DNA from: Callaeas wilsoni
Taxonomy: Eukaryota; Chordata; Aves; Passeriformes; Callaeidae
Direction of reading: 5' to 3'
Assembly (NCBI GenBank): GCA_013398955.1
Contig: VWPU01011651.1
Location: 16,982-80,981 of the forward strand
DNA: 64,000 nucleotides
The notes under the pieces were generated by a model that was not told the origin of the DNA, did no database searches, and saw only the letters and a program-made list of their open reading frames with translations. The position numbers and the translations under genes are program-made. This document shows, in pieces, positions 40,401-55,400 of this stretch; the first letter of the stretch is position 1; every line of letters begins with the position of its first letter.

Positions 40401-43400
40401 CCTATCCCATGCCACCCTTCTAGTCATGTACAGTCCCATGTGCAGAGAATTTGTACGGTCAGACTGTGCACTCTTCCCATCAGCACTACTTTCCGTAGTC
40501 CAGCAGCTCTGGCTTTGTGTGTTTGGCTTTACTATCCAGCAAAAGAGAGCCCATTATCATCTCTGTAGCTGAGGGGTGAGTGTCTGTGACCAAACAAGAC
40601 AGACCATTGAGTTTGGATCCAAGGTCATTCTGCTTCCCTTATGAGACTACTGCTGAATACTCTTTCTCTTGACATGAGCTAGGGCTGCTCAAGAGCTGCT
40701 CATAACAAGCTCTCCAGGGATACAGCTGAAAGTAAAGTTGTCCTGTTTGAAAGTTATTTTATTAGAAATTCATCATCTCAAGATTCACGCTACAGAGAGA
40801 ATGTGGCACCAGGCGGGCAGTGAATCTGGCTGTTTGTCACAGTGTAAACGTGACACTGAGAAATTGGTGAACCCAGAGAGTTTGGTGAGGTAGGCTGAGC
40901 TCATTTCCACATATTGCCTGTAAGGCAGAAATATGAGAACGCCCCTTTCATCTTTCTTTTACATGCTCCAGTTTGGTTTAAAAGAATTAGCCTGGCCAGG
41001 TGGCTCTGGCTCACTCTTCCCAACTTGCACACAAGTGATGATAAACTTTTAGATACTGCTGCCTCCCATGTTCTCTCTGGCTAGAAGGTTTATCTGTGTA
41101 ATTTGGATTTGCCTTCTCACTTCACCTGAAGCTGTCAAGTGTGTGTCAGATTTTGTTCTGCACAAGTGGAGCTCCTCTCTCCCCACAAGTGCATCAATTT
41201 CCAAAAGGTTTGGTGTTTGCATCTCTGGGCTAGCTTAATCCAGTCAGTGCAAAATGTGGAGTACCACCTCTGTTTGGAAATTGCCTATCTGTGTGATTCT
41301 GCATCTTCATCATTCCAGGCTGTGAGTTCTTAGGACACAGGCTGGATACTGGAAGTATTCAAGGCCAGGCTGGATGGGGCTCTCAGCAACCTGGTCTAGT
41401 GGAAGGTGTCTCTGCCTGTGGCAAGGGGGTTGAAATGTGGTGATCTCAAATGTCCTTTCTAACCCAAACCATTCTACGAGACTGGGTTTGTGAGGGTTGT
41501 GCTGTCCTTACTCGAGCAGATCAGTTGTCCTTCCTTGGTAGGAAGCAGGAAGAGGCAGGACTTCCCTGGCAATATGCACGTGGTGTCATCTCTCTCTAGC
41601 ACCCAGTGGGTGGCACGAAACCCAAGACTGTTTGCCACAAGATTCCTCTCTTAGCCAGGCCTGCTGCAGGATTTTTCCATTATGACTGAAAGAATAGCCA
41701 AGCTTGTCAATCTATTTTAAGAAAAGCTGCGTCTGTCTTGTGACTAGAGCTGGAGGGATTATACAACTAAGCTTCTTAGCAGTCTCCTGCCCAGGGGATG
41801 CAGAGCAGAGGGCTCTCAGCAGCAAGACTCATTCTCATGTTACACAGTTTGAAGAAACAGAGCAATCTAGTCTGTAAGAAATGCACCATTCACTGAAAAC
41901 AATCCATGCCATATCTGCTTTTATTCACAGGGAGCCAATGCTAAATTCAACCTCCGTCTTGTTGGACCTGGTGGCATCTTCCGAGTGGTTCCTCAAACTG
42001 TCCTGAATGAGGCTCAGGTTACAATAATAGTGGAAAATTCTGCTGCTATTGACTATGAAAGCTTCAAGGTGTTAACCTTCAAGGTACTTCTGCTTTCCAG
42101 GTCCTCTTTTTCAGTGTATACTCCATGTGTATGATGGCTTTTGTATCTGATGTGATTTAGCGTCTTAATCCGCCTGGAGCTGTCTGATGCATTATCAGTG
42201 ACATGATATTCCATGTAAGGGAAACTCATTTCTGCCTCTGGTTCGCCATCTTCACAAGGTTTAATGGGTGCATCAGTGGACTGATTTAGTCCAGTCAGTG
42301 CAAAATGTTGATTTTTATCTCTCTCTGGAAACTGTACGTGTTGGTGGCTCTGAATCATTCTAGACTGAACCCTGAGGTGCTATTTCTGCACTCACAATGA
42401 TAAATTCACAGGATGAAATCCTAATTTCTCTGCAGCTAGAACTTTACCTGCTTAGTGCTAAGTAATTTGATTCATGATCATGCTTTGAAATGTTGGCAGC
42501 CTGAAGACCCCAGCTGACTGGAAGATAATTCCCCAAAATTGCTCACTGCCTTTGTCAGAGTCTATCTATCTGTATGGCCATTTGCAGGCTGACCTGAGGC
42601 TCACCCATGCTCGAAGCCAGCCATGCAAGATACCAGTTTCATCCAAAAGCTGGAACCTTGCATTATCACCTTCCCTGATGGATTCTTTGGCTCATCAACA
42701 AGATAATTAAGTAGTCTGTTTTTCTGTCAGCTGCCTCTGAACATGAGTGTAGATGTTTCAGTTCTGACCACAAAGAATTGCATAGACAATCTCTGTAATC
42801 ATTTTTTTTTAAATTTGCCAAAAACTATCTAGCTGAGTATTAACATATGCTAGTTTTGTAATGTACAGAGAGTGGCATTTTTTTGCACGGTCCAAAAGCC
42901 AAAATTCCACAATTTTGTTCTCCCCCTTGCTGTATGGTTGGCTTTGTGTCCTTAGCAAGTTTCACTTCAGTATGTTTCAGGTCTCTTCTTGTAAAGTTCC
43001 TAAGCCCTTTTGAGCTTTATAGATTATAGATGCTACAAAAATATGAGGCATCATTACTGTATTAAAGTGGAAGATTCTGAAAGGGCCATAAAATGCTACT
43101 GAAACTAATTATAATAAGCGCACATTTATTCAGGTTAAACTACCAAAAGGCCAGTAAAGAAGTTACACATGGCCTCCTCATGAATACCAATAGAAATCAA
43201 AGTAGTTAATGTGATTGCCATGAACACCAAAAGAATTAATTACCAGGAAAAAGGATATATATTTTTATAGCTAAAGCAGTTATTCACTTTTTTTTTTTTT
43301 AATTTTTTCTCCCGAAGAAAGACTTGCCAAAATTATTTCCACTGGAGACCAGAAGACTTTGCTTAAAAAGTGCAGCCTTTGTCTGGATTCCAAATGGAGA

Positions 43401-46400
43401 ATGTGCAGATGGATGATATGGTAGCACTATATGGCAGCAAATACTTTATAAAGACCTCATTGCTGGCTCCATTTTCCTGCAAAGTTCAAATCACTTCCTA
43501 CCCAGTTTTAGTTGTCAGTGTAGTCATTCTGGTTAGAATTTTGGAGGAAATATATTTCTATTTAATGTGTATCTCACAGCAGCTTTGAGAGGTTGTTTCC
43601 AGGGTTTTGGGATTTTTCTGTAAGCAATGATCCCTCTCCTCTAGTCTGTTTTCAAAGAGTAAAATGCCAGAGAGTAATTAAAACTAATTTGTCTGGGAGA
43701 CTCACTGAAAAACTTTCTGAAGCAAAGGCTACTAGAGAAACCAATCTTCCATTTAGTGCTGGCTCTTCAATGTAGTTGGTAGTCAGGACTTCCTTGATTT
43801 TCAGTTGTCCAAGAGCTCGAATGAGTTTCCCAAAGTATGGCAGCTATAATTCACACACGTCCCTCTGCCAGATATTGCTGTCCCACCTTGTTATGGGCTG
43901 CCATGCTTTGGGGGCAAACCTCCTGCCTCCATCTCCTACAGCTTAGAGCACATCGTGCCTTGGCAGGAGCCTGGACATGCTGCAGACACTCTCATCTCCT
44001 GCAGACTGGGACCAGGTGAGGCTGCAGTTATCTTCAGTTGCCAAAATCAAACTCTGTTTAAAAAAATTTACCTACCACTTTTAAGATAGCATGTCAGTTT
44101 GCTCTTCTGGCACTTAAGTATTAATTGTTGCTATGTAGTCCTGTGAAGTAATAGTTTTATGCTATTTTTTTTTCTGTCTGCATAAAACAAACCATACAGG
44201 TCTGCATAAGGCACTGCAGCAAGGAAGCTGACAAAATTTCCTCCCTGAAGGAAAACATTGTCAGCATGTTGACACAGCAGCACTGGGTCTGCTTAAAGGA
44301 GAAGGAATAAAAAATGAGTGTAGAAAACAAAGTAAAAATACTAAGCTTTCATAAGGTATACTGAGATGGGCTGATTGCAGCAGCAAAGGTGATTTAACTG
44401 CAGACGTTATAATTTAGTTATAGCTCCATGTGCACAATCAGCACTAAGATTTTACCTCTGTACTGCTTTAGGAGCTGAGATTTCTCATGAGGAGGTTTTT
44501 GCTGATGTCTGTATGGCTGTCCCTTCAAAAATTTCTTTTGCTGTAACACCACCTGAGACTCCCAAACACAAAAGTTAGCACAGCGATGTAGTGACCAGGC
44601 TCCCCTTTTAGAGCAGATGTGTCCTGCAGTAATTGCAAGCAATCCTTCGAGATTCACTTCTTCCCTTTATTTCCAGCCATTATAAATGTTCACACAGCAG
44701 AACAGCTCTAGGAGATGACACTGAGATAGCCTTTTCCCTGTCTGCTTGAACAGCTCCCCACCCTCTGCTTTCACCTCGAGGTGATACGGAAGTGTCCAGA
44801 TCCGGCAGAGCAGAGGCTTGAGCACAGCGTGCTGCCCCGGCCCGCGGCAGTGCCGCTGCTGGTGAGCATCACTCGCCCCACCTGCGGGCACCTGCGGCAG
44901 GGCCGGAGAGCGGCACGGGAGCCACGAGCCCCGCAGGGAGCCAGGGGAGCAGGGGGTGCTGTGGCAGCCCTGCTTCTCCTTCCAAAGCTCACTTAGGCAC
45001 TCACCGTCTTTGTGGGAGTTCCTGGGACACATCTCCTAGGAATTAAAACCCCTGCAGCCAGATTTTTCAGCTGAGCCTCTTGTATCTCAGTTCATGTCCT
45101 GCTCACTAGTCTATTAGTGGTGTGCTGTCTTCCTAGAGCCTTTCTGCTTTGTGTTAACTAGGTCTCTGCCCAAGCATGAAAACCAAACACTAGACCATTG
45201 TTTCTGGTGTCAGCCATTTGGGCTCAGCCCCCACAGAGCCCAAGACTGGTGTCGTAGTGCTGATCCTGTGTGATCAGCCACCCTTGGGACACACGCCTGG
45301 GACGGACGCTGTGAAGGTGCCGGTGTCTCCCAGTACCCATTGTTTAAACTGCTCTTTCTTGCTCAGCCACACTCCACCTGAGCTTGCTGCTCTACCGGCT
45401 GAGGCATCCTACTGATGCTCCCCAAATCCAGTAGATTTTGCTCAGTGAGGAGCAGATAGATACAGCAGAGACACTCAGTTTGCTCTATGTGATTGCCTGT
45501 CCTTTCAGATGAGCAGTTATAAGAATGTGTGATGTCAGAGAGCTCTGTTCTCCTCAAAGACAGTGAGGCAATCCAAATGCCCCCACGGTTATCTGATGAA
45601 GTCCTAATCAGCATGAGACAATGAGGGTAGAAGTCCCATGAAGTCCGTAGTAGAAGTCCTCACAATCTTTGGGAAATGGGATTCTGCTGTACATGCCTGA
45701 CCATCCAGCATTTGGGGTGGGAGCAATGCTGCTTCAAAACAACTGGTTCCCTCATCTTTTCATCCTTTTTGGTGCAGTTTATTGTTCCTGACTTCTTTCC
45801 TGATTAAGAACTTCCTCTACAAAATATTGCGATTAAATTTATGTGGTTATTCAAAAGAATTCAGTGCTTATGTTTCCTGAAGTTCTAGGAGCTGCCCAGG
45901 GATGATTGTTTGTAGGCTTCTGTTACGGCTTTTGGATGTGTGTTGGTTAGTTATGACTAGTCACATCTGTCACATGAAGTTTAATATGAATACACAAGTT
46001 TGAAGGCCTCTTCCCACAGCTTGGTTGCCCATCGCAAGCAAGCACACAGGAACAAGCCAAGGCCACCCACTGGCCTGGCTCATCATCTCCCTGGTTCTGA
46101 GCTGTCTCGTCAAACCAGGCTAAAATGCACCAATGTGCCATGGGTGGTGGAGGAAGCTCCTTTAAGAGAAATAATAGCTGCTTTGTAGTGATTTCTGGTT
46201 TTTCTCTTCTTAGCTTCTTGCAATAGAGGTGAACACACCAGAGAAATTCAGCTCGACGGCTGACGTAGTGATTCGCCTCCTGGATACCAATGACAATGTC
46301 CCGAAGTTCTCCTCTGACTACTACATTGCCAGGATCCCTGAGAACTCCCCAGGGGGCTCAAATGTAGTTGCTGTTACAGTGAGTTTCATTCACCTCTTAA

Positions 46401-49400
46401 GAAATGTCCTCTTTTCTGGTGTCTGTGGAGACAGTTCGATTACCTTAAAAACAGTGGGCAGGGCAAGTAGCAAATCTTACTCACCATTTGACTTCTAGAC
46501 CAAACTCCAACTCCTTTCCAGAATCATCCAAAAAAAAAACCCCCACATTGGGAAAAAATAAAGTTTTGGACAAATATTATTTAGAACAACAAGGGCCATC
46601 TGCTTTTAAGACAAATCACATGGCCTCTGAGTATTAAGAAAGCCCCAGCCAAATCAGTGTCCACTGGGAAGATTCAGTTATGGCTAAGTGGAATTGGATT
46701 TACTGGATTTGCTTAAGTATGAGTAAAAAGAAAACAAGATGGCTGCTTAGTAGGTATTAGTCTTCTCCTCTTGGAGAGCCTGGCTGCTAAAAGCATAATT
46801 AAACAGTTAATGAGGGCAAGAATATAAAATTAAAATGCTTAGGGCTGGGAAAAAAAGGTCCCTATGTATGTACCTTCTCAGAGTGGGGAAAATACCCCTA
46901 TAGATTTTCCAGTATCTCACATTTTCATAGAAAGAAAGTCAAGGTATTACACGGGCCCTGAGTGCTGGGGGAGCATTTCCAGCTGTCTCTCTCTAACGCA
47001 ACTGCTGGGACTGGAAACAGCCCTCACGTCACAAAGCCAAGAAAGCTCCTGGCCACCTGGGCTTCGGTGGGTGATGCAAGTCACCTTGCAGAGGCCCCAG
47101 AGGTAAGGATGATGGAGGCAGATTGCCAGAGATCTCCAGCACAACCTGGCAACAAGTAAGAAAAAAAATTAAATAATCAGAGTAATAAAGTGCTGAAGGC
47201 AAATGTTAGCGACAGAAGAATCAAAGAAGTGAAACAGTAACAATAGAGGAAAGGTATTACACAAAACTAATAGGAAAGCTATTAGAGACTCTTAACATTA
47301 CTATCTTTGAGGTAATAGGAATAAAAAAAATACTAGGAGGTGGACAGCAAAAAAAAAAAGAGATTTAAAAAAATGTTTGCAGAAGCAACTAAACTTCTGA
47401 GCCAAAGCACACAGGAATACGTAGCTGAGGAGCCCATGTAAAATTTAGTCATGTGCTGTCAACTCAGTACTTGACCCAGATTCACAACTATATGTGAAAT
47501 ACTAAGATGTTTCAAGTACTCAGAATGGCAGTTCTGGAGGAAATCCCAGGTATGCAAATGTTTTAAGTTATACAGTACTAAACTAGGCTGTGGCCAAAAT
47601 TATGGGGTGAGAAAATCTGACAAACTCATGCCAAAGAACAAAACACCTATCGGTAGGGCTGCAGGTGTGTTATGTTAATTATGCAGGAATCAAAGACATT
47701 GTTCCAGTTCTCAAATATTTAAACAGGAAGATGAATGAATCAACCAGCACCACCATGAATTTTGATGGCCAGATCCAATGGTATAACACCTCCTCAGAGC
47801 TATCAGAGAAGCAGGAGCTTATGGAAATAGCTGCTACCAAATCAACAGCTTTCCTAATCCTGAGCTAAGAAAGGAAGCCAACAGGAGTATGAAACGAAGA
47901 TATCATCTGACATAGTATTTGCATTATTAAAAGTCACACAGGCACAAGAGTGATTAAAATACAAACAAAGCTGAAAGACAATGTATAGATTGAAACATTT
48001 GTTATTCATTACTTTAAATTGAATCAATTAAACAAGCAGAAGCTTAAAAATACTCTATGTAAAGTAAATAATTTTGTCAAGGGAATATTCATTAATGTTT
48101 TACTGATAATTAGGAAGGTTTGAGAGCTGGCAGTGTTTTCATGTCATTGAGATTATCTCCATCTCTATCAAAGGAGGACGCGATAACTGTGGATGGATGG
48201 GGCCATCTAGCGTCACTCTCCCTGCCAGAGCCCCTGGACACCAGGGACAGCGTTCCTGGGCCTGGCAGTGACATTTCCTGGTGTTAGGTCGTGCACTTTC
48301 TAGGTGCATATCTGCTCATGCAGTTTGCCACTAAAAATGTTATGGCAAGGAGAGTGAAAAGCATTTGGGCCTGTTGTTAAGAGAAAAATGAAACGTTTCT
48401 TTTTGCATTTTAGTAACGTAAAACTCTCTTTTTTTCTTAAGGCTACAGATCCAGATTCAGGGCTGTGGGGAGAAATCAAGTACTCTATCTACGGAACAGG
48501 AGCAGACCTGTAAGTAACAAGTAAATAAATAAAACTACATAACCTCTAAGCAGAGTTCTAAAACAATTTTAAAAGAAAGCTAGCAGGCTCATTCTTGATC
48601 TGCTCATTTCCAAGGACATTCATGCCATGTTCTTTGTGAGTTCTGTGAACACAACAAAAGTAAAGCTACTGTGATCATTAAACATCTGCTTCATGAACCC
48701 AAGGAATTCTACCCACAAACCCCCAAAGAGATATAAGGCAGCTGAAGTATCAATACACAGGATTTGTTCAATCACCATTTGAAAAACATTTGTAAGAGAA
48801 AGAGAGGCTTTGGTCTAGTTGTGAAAAGCCAGTTCTACAGAAAAATAATTTCTTGTTCTTTTCCCTTCCCTTTCCATGTGGTTGTACAAATAGCTCTTGT
48901 CAAAATAAATCAAGGGAGACGAGATATTCGAGGATGTAAACTTCAGCTTTGGAGGTCAGCTACATTGGGTGTTAAAAGCCTTTCATATATTTAAACATAA
49001 TAGTCCTGCATCAGGAAAGAAGGGAATCTGATGCTTCCTTGATTTGGTAATAATGTCTCACTCTCTCTCCCTGTCTTTGCGGACAGTGCTGGGGGTAGAA
49101 CATCTTGAAACACTGGTTCCTTCACACCATGTCTCTCCCAGCTCCCAAACATGGCTGGGATCAGTGATACAGCTGTCACAGATATTCCTGCTGGAACCTG
49201 CAGCTGCTGGATGTGGCAGGGCTGCACTGCAGAATGCTGGAAATGAATGAGCTTTTCTGGCACTCATCCCCAGAATCTGTTTTTCTCTGTACATTATCCA
49301 CCTGGAGCTAAAGCTGAACTCTTCTTGTTAAGGTGAAAGCCATTTAAGAGGTGCAATCAAAGTCCAAAATCCAAGATGTTAAGGGTGAACCTCTTCTGTA

Positions 49401-52400
49401 GCCAGAAGGATACACATATGGGAGCATTTCCACGATGGATTATTTTGAGCTCTTCACTAAGTCTTTAAGCTAGCTACTAACTGCACAGAGAGAAGCAAGA
49501 AAAGGTCATGTCATGCAGGCAGACCTGTTAGGTTTAGAATGTAGCAGCTGGTGGAAAGAAGCTTGAGAAGGTTGTTGACAAAGGATTTAGGGGAAAAATA
49601 AGTGCAACTTTATTCTGATTGGCATTATGGGGATGCTCAGATTCACTGTTCTTACACTGTTGAATGAAGAAATTATGATGTGAACTTTTCTTTTCCTTCT
49701 TAAGTATTTTTGTTTGTTTTCCTCGTGCCAGAATGGCACAGCTCTGCAAGGCTGGATTGATTTTCAAACCCTGGCACCTCTAGATCTGCTGAATGCACAG
49801 TTTGATGCAGATAGGAGAATTTCAACTAGAGGCACGATGTTCCTGTCTTGGATATTACATCAGTGGGTGTGCAGTTCCATGGGCAGAAAGATGAGCTGTA
49901 GTGGAATAAGAAAAATAGTGTCAGCTGTTGAAGATGAAACCAATATGATGGTAATCCTACTTTGGTAATCTGAGGTGCCAGTGGGAGCACTGTTCTTCCA
50001 CTAAAATGGGAATGATGAGAGTGCTGTCTGCATGGTTAGGCTGGGCTGGGTGCTGAGGAGACACTTAGCACAGGCACTGTCTCCTACACAGCTATTCCCA
50101 CCTCCAGATCTTGGATTTCATCAAAACTTGTATTTGTATTTAACAGGGTTATGAGAACAGTTGAAGATTCTGGATTGCTAAAAGCCCCTTTTATAATCAC
50201 TCTCAATTGCATTCACAGTTGGAATACAGAAAATATTTTGCTACCCTCTACATCGATCAAAGGATATATAAAAACTTTCATCTGTTAAAAGCTCTACTGC
50301 TTGGAGCCTACACTGGCAGTCCATTTTAAAAAGACACTGTGTTGGTATCTTGTCTGTAAATCTAAACTTTGGGCTGACACTTTTGACAGTGTCTCTGTAA
50401 TTACAAATGTGTAAAATTGAACTTGCAAAAGATAAATCTGAACACTCACTCCATCCCAGTGTCAGTCTATGGAAAAATTATTGGTTTTGGTGAAGATAAT
50501 TTGCCCTGTAGTTAGGAGGATTTGAGAGCAGATTTTTTTCCTACCCATTCTGAGAAGTGAAGGGCTGAAATATGACATGCATCACACTTCTTTTAGCTAT
50601 TTAGGTGATACAAAACAATCTTAATTTATGCAGGACATATTCTATTACATTGTACTTTTAAACTGGAAAAAAAAAGTAAAAATAGGTTTCATGTTTTTCC
50701 TTTTAATGCAAGGAAATCACTCTGGGAGAAGGCCATCACACCGAGCATTTACTGAGGACAAAGGCTTTTAATGGAAAATGCAGCTAAAATGGCTAAGGCA
50801 CAAGAGAGAGAAAACTATGAGACACTGCTTGTTCTCTGGTTTTCAAGTCTAGAGGAACTAGACAAAAACTAGGTAGAGTGAAGGATTTGGAAACATCAGC
50901 CAGAGAGGAATTAGGTGAAGAGTACCAGTGTCTGCACAGCATTTCAGTGTTCACAGCCTGGAGCAAAGATGGGCTCTAAACACACATTAAGTGACCAAAA
51001 AACCAAAAGTCTTCTCATGCCTCTTTTCCAGGTTCCTAATCCACCCATCAACAGGTATAATTTACACCCAGCCCTGGGCTATACTAGATGCTGAAGTGAA
51101 CTCAAAGTATAATTTCTATGTGAAAGCAGAGGACACGGACGGGAAATACAGCTTGGCTGAAGTGTTTATCACTGTGCTAGATGTCAATGACCACTCTCCA
51201 GAGTTCAATGAAAACATCCAGGAAAAGACGATGATCATCGGGTCACCAGTGAAGATAGAGGTGAGAGATGGCACCGTGTGTCACAAAGCTGAGTGCTTTG
51301 GAAAAGCCCTGGCTCTGCTGTTGACTCTCAGGGGTCATGATGAATGTCTGAAAGTTGCCTTTTCCTGCAGCTTTATTTTGCACATCCATTTGGATGTGAC
51401 AAATGGATTAGAGTGTGAATTATAGTATTTACTGACTGCTGAGGAGGAGAAATAAATTCTATAGGCAGAATATAAAGTCCTGTTACAGTATTTGAACGAT
51501 CAGCCGGTGGACAATCCTGGATTATACAGTGATCACAAGAAGCCCAAATAAGATAAGTGAATGAAAGCACAGGGTTTTGAACATTTAACCTTCCTGACAC
51601 CCCTTTGTGTTCAACCACACAACTTAGTTCCCTTTGTTTTGTAGAACCGTATTCAATAATCCAGTGGAACAGACGGTGAAAAAATGCAATAACAATTCCC
51701 AGGCAAAGGAGCAGAACATCTTATGTTACACACATTTGAATGCATATCATGAAGTCTAATCACACAACACCTAATGTTAGTACAATAAATACCACAGCAC
51801 AAAAATTAAGGCAGCTATAGTTTATGGCATGGAGCTAATCCTGTTGTTCTTTATCACTTCACATTTGTCCCCCACACTGTGTGAGAAGCTCTCCAGCTGA
51901 GGACCAGTTGCATTCTACAGATGGATTACAGTTCAGTTTTTCCTCTGATTTTATTTCATCTCAAATAGAAATCACTTATAAAGACAGAAGCCTAGTCTTG
52001 CTGTTTTTCACTAGAAAATGTAGCCTGGCTTCCAAGATTAAATGAAAGCAGGCCAGTCATGGCACAGATAGTATCTGTGAAGTGAATGCTCAGAAGCTTT
52101 TTGTCCTCAGGCAAAGATGCAAACAATAACACCTTTGTTTTTTACACTTCCCCTACCAGGCTATAGACCAAGATGCAGAAGAACCCAACAACATTGTGGA
52201 TTATTCCATCATGCAAGCAGATCCAGCCAATGTGTTTGACATAGACCAAAGCACTGGGGAAATCAAACTGAAATCCTACATCCGTTCTCTGGACATCATC
52301 CACAACATCACAAAAAACAAAGACTGCATATGGTCATTGGTGGTCCAGGCCAAAGACCGAGGCTCCCCATCCTTCAGTACCACAGCAGTTCTGAAGATTG

Positions 52401-55400
52401 ATATCACAGAAGAGGTAAGCAAATATTTTAGAAAAATCCTTACGGGAGACAATCCCTGAAAGGCACCAAAGGATACACATTGCTTGCTCCATTTCTGAGA
52501 CTTTCTTGCCAGCTCTGCTTTTGTAGAGTGTTTCCAGAGCCTTGTGGTGAAGTTGGATTCTACCATCACAAATGTGAAAGATATTTTGATCAGAAATATT
52601 GCAAAGGTACAAAGGTAGGAGCATATGTAATTGGGAGATGAGTTTTTTGTTAGAGATTGTTAGGTATGAATTAAGGTCTATAGACTTCTGAGAGTAAAGG
52701 TAAATCTCGACTGCTAAATTTCTGCTTTTTTATTTTCATCCAGGAGAAGAAAAAAATCTTTTTCCTCACAACAAGTGAGTGGAAAGTAGCTGGAGTCAGA
52801 GCAAAATAAATCAGACAAATCAACCTAAGTGACATAGGAAAAGTGATAAAAATCTTTGCAGAAATGCTTTAAAGTACATAGGACTTTGGATGTGAGTTTA
52901 ATAATTGCAATATTATTAGCAGATGAAACAAGAAGACTCTAAAAGAGTCTTGCACATCTAGGTTGAGATTTTCCTTAGTCCAGCTTTTACATCAGCTGAA
53001 GAACAAGCAGCGATTTATAGTATGCAGCACATGCCTGCATGATTCTTATTTACTGTAACTGCCTTGCCATGCCTTTAAATAGGTACCAGCAGGGAGGAAA
53101 TGGCCTTTAAAGTAGATGAGAAACACATCATTAGCCTGACAGTCTCTGGATCACACACATACTGGGCAAATATGCAAATCTCATCCTATGGACAGCAGCT
53201 GGCCTTCTCTTTGTTTGGTCACAATGCTCCCACTGCTCCTTGGTCTGTTACAATCTTTCTCTGTTTTCTCCATCTCCTCTTATTCCACTGATACACCTTA
53301 TGAGGCACATTGATATGATAGTTTTTGTACACAGTGCAGAGCCTCCTGGACTGCCAGAGGACTCGGGTCTGCCCTAGCGGGGCAGTGCGTGGCATGGGGC
53401 TGCTGCAAGGCTCTGCCATATGGAGCTGGGGAACTCTGCATGCTGGGTGTCTACTAAGTCAAGGGATTTAGCCATTCTTACAGATACAAAGGAAACGCAC
53501 TGCTTAACACTTGGTTTTCTCATGGAAACAAAGTTTTGGTGGGTTTTATACAACGAATAAGAATTACTGCCTGCAGCCAACAGTGGGAGTATTGCCCTCC
53601 CTGCCTTGCTTCCAGGCTTCTCAGGGGCTGCGCATTTCAGGAGTGCATGGCACCGGGTGGACCCAGGCACTGTCCTCAGGCATGTCCCTGCTGGTGGCCA
53701 CCAGCCTTCCCTTCCCTCCCGGGTGAGCTGGAAACCTCTCTGTCAGCGTGTGGGGCTGATGGGTGTGAGTGGAGGGAGGGTCCCCCACACCTCCCCTGCT
53801 GGGGGACAACGTGTCCCTGAACCAGCTGATAAAGAACAACTGGAAGGAAAACAAAAGTAGCTGATACTTTGGGGTAAGGAGTTTCCTGAATTTCCTTCTA
53901 GTGCTTGAAGCAATAGCAGTACCTGATGAAAGACGGTGAAAGAAGTCCCCTGTCTGCTTCCTTTTCTCCCCCTCCAGGGGTACATATTTGGCACAAAGTG
54001 AGGGACAGCCCTCCTCATAAAACCTAAAAGGGAAGCAGAGAGGGCTGTGATGACATGGATTTGCTCATACACACAGTTTTTTCCTTCTTCCCATGCTCTT
54101 CTTGATGTCGAGTCCCAACAGAGAGTCTGAGATAGCAACAGCATCTTCTTTATTCGAGTATGTTTCTTCAGCAGGATCTGGGCTACTAATCTAGTATCAC
54201 ATCCTCCATAACCTTTTGTACATGTCTCTATTACTTCCTCCATTGCTTGCAGTGATTTGGGTTGGTTGGGCTGGGGTTTCTTTTATCCCATAGCATCACA
54301 TCTTTTTTGCAGACACAGATTTCAATTTGCATGTATATGAGATGCAGTGCCAGTGTCCAAAACCCTTGGTCACTCCCTGTGTCCCAGGGACAGCACAGTC
54401 ACTGCTAACACCTCGTGAAGAAAACAATCTCTTGGTGTAGGCATATTGCATACACACACTCTCTCTCTTTCTCTGAGGCTGTTACAAATGTGCCTTTCAT
54501 CCCTCTGTGCTCCAGCTGTACAAAGGCTCTTATTTCGCTGTTTGGTGGGCATTTATGTATTACTGATTTTGGATAAGGAAGATATTTTTGAATGCATCCT
54601 CTAGAGGTTTCCTGCAGTGTTAATCACAGTAAGTAATTAAACAGGCATATTTTCTGATTAACGTTTACCATTGCAATTAGCACAAGTCTGTGCCCTTCGA
54701 GATGGATGCCTTGTGGCTAAGTTCAGCAGTATTGCACATCAAAAGGACCTTCTTCTCTTGGAATAATACAGTGCTAAAAGAATCCAAAGGCCTTTTAATT
54801 TAACTGAATCTGATTTTATGGAAATTGGTATTGAGGGGCATCTGTTAATATCCTATCCTTTCACAATAAATAAAAAATATCCTTTCACAGAATAAAAAAC
54901 ATATGCTGGAAAAGCCAGTCTTTTTCCATCCATATGTCTCACTCAGAAATCTATTCCTGCCGCCTGATATTTTCAGAGAAGGCTGATTCCCACTCCTGTT
55001 CCTGAAGTTTGGCCTGATGGGGGCATCCCTCGGCCTCTTGATGACTCCACTGAGATTCTGCAAATGTAGAGGGGGCGTTTATTTACACCTCTTCATGGAC
55101 TGAGGCTTAAGTCCATATTTAGAAAGCATAATCTGTAGTCCTTAATAGCTTTGGCCACTAATTTAGACTTCTAAATATAGCTGGTGAGTCTCAGTTTTAG
55201 ATTCAAAGATTCTGAAAGATTCAACAAAAATCTTTGAAGCAACATGGAAATCTTCTCCTCTCTCATACCAACTGCGACCATAGGAACTGTGGTTGATGGC
55301 ACTGAACAGCCCTTGCCACATTTGCAGAGCACTTAGCCTCTTCTTTCCACAGTTTCGCGGACTTGAAAAAAAGATTGGTTTGATTTGAGAAGTCTTGCCC

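Larger units (their letters stand above)
38916..41930 (+). other. CDHR1 intron 11 (3.0 kb)
   Basis: It contains a (GAG)n run and a CR1 fragment, listed separately. No gene is visible. Confidence 0.6.
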
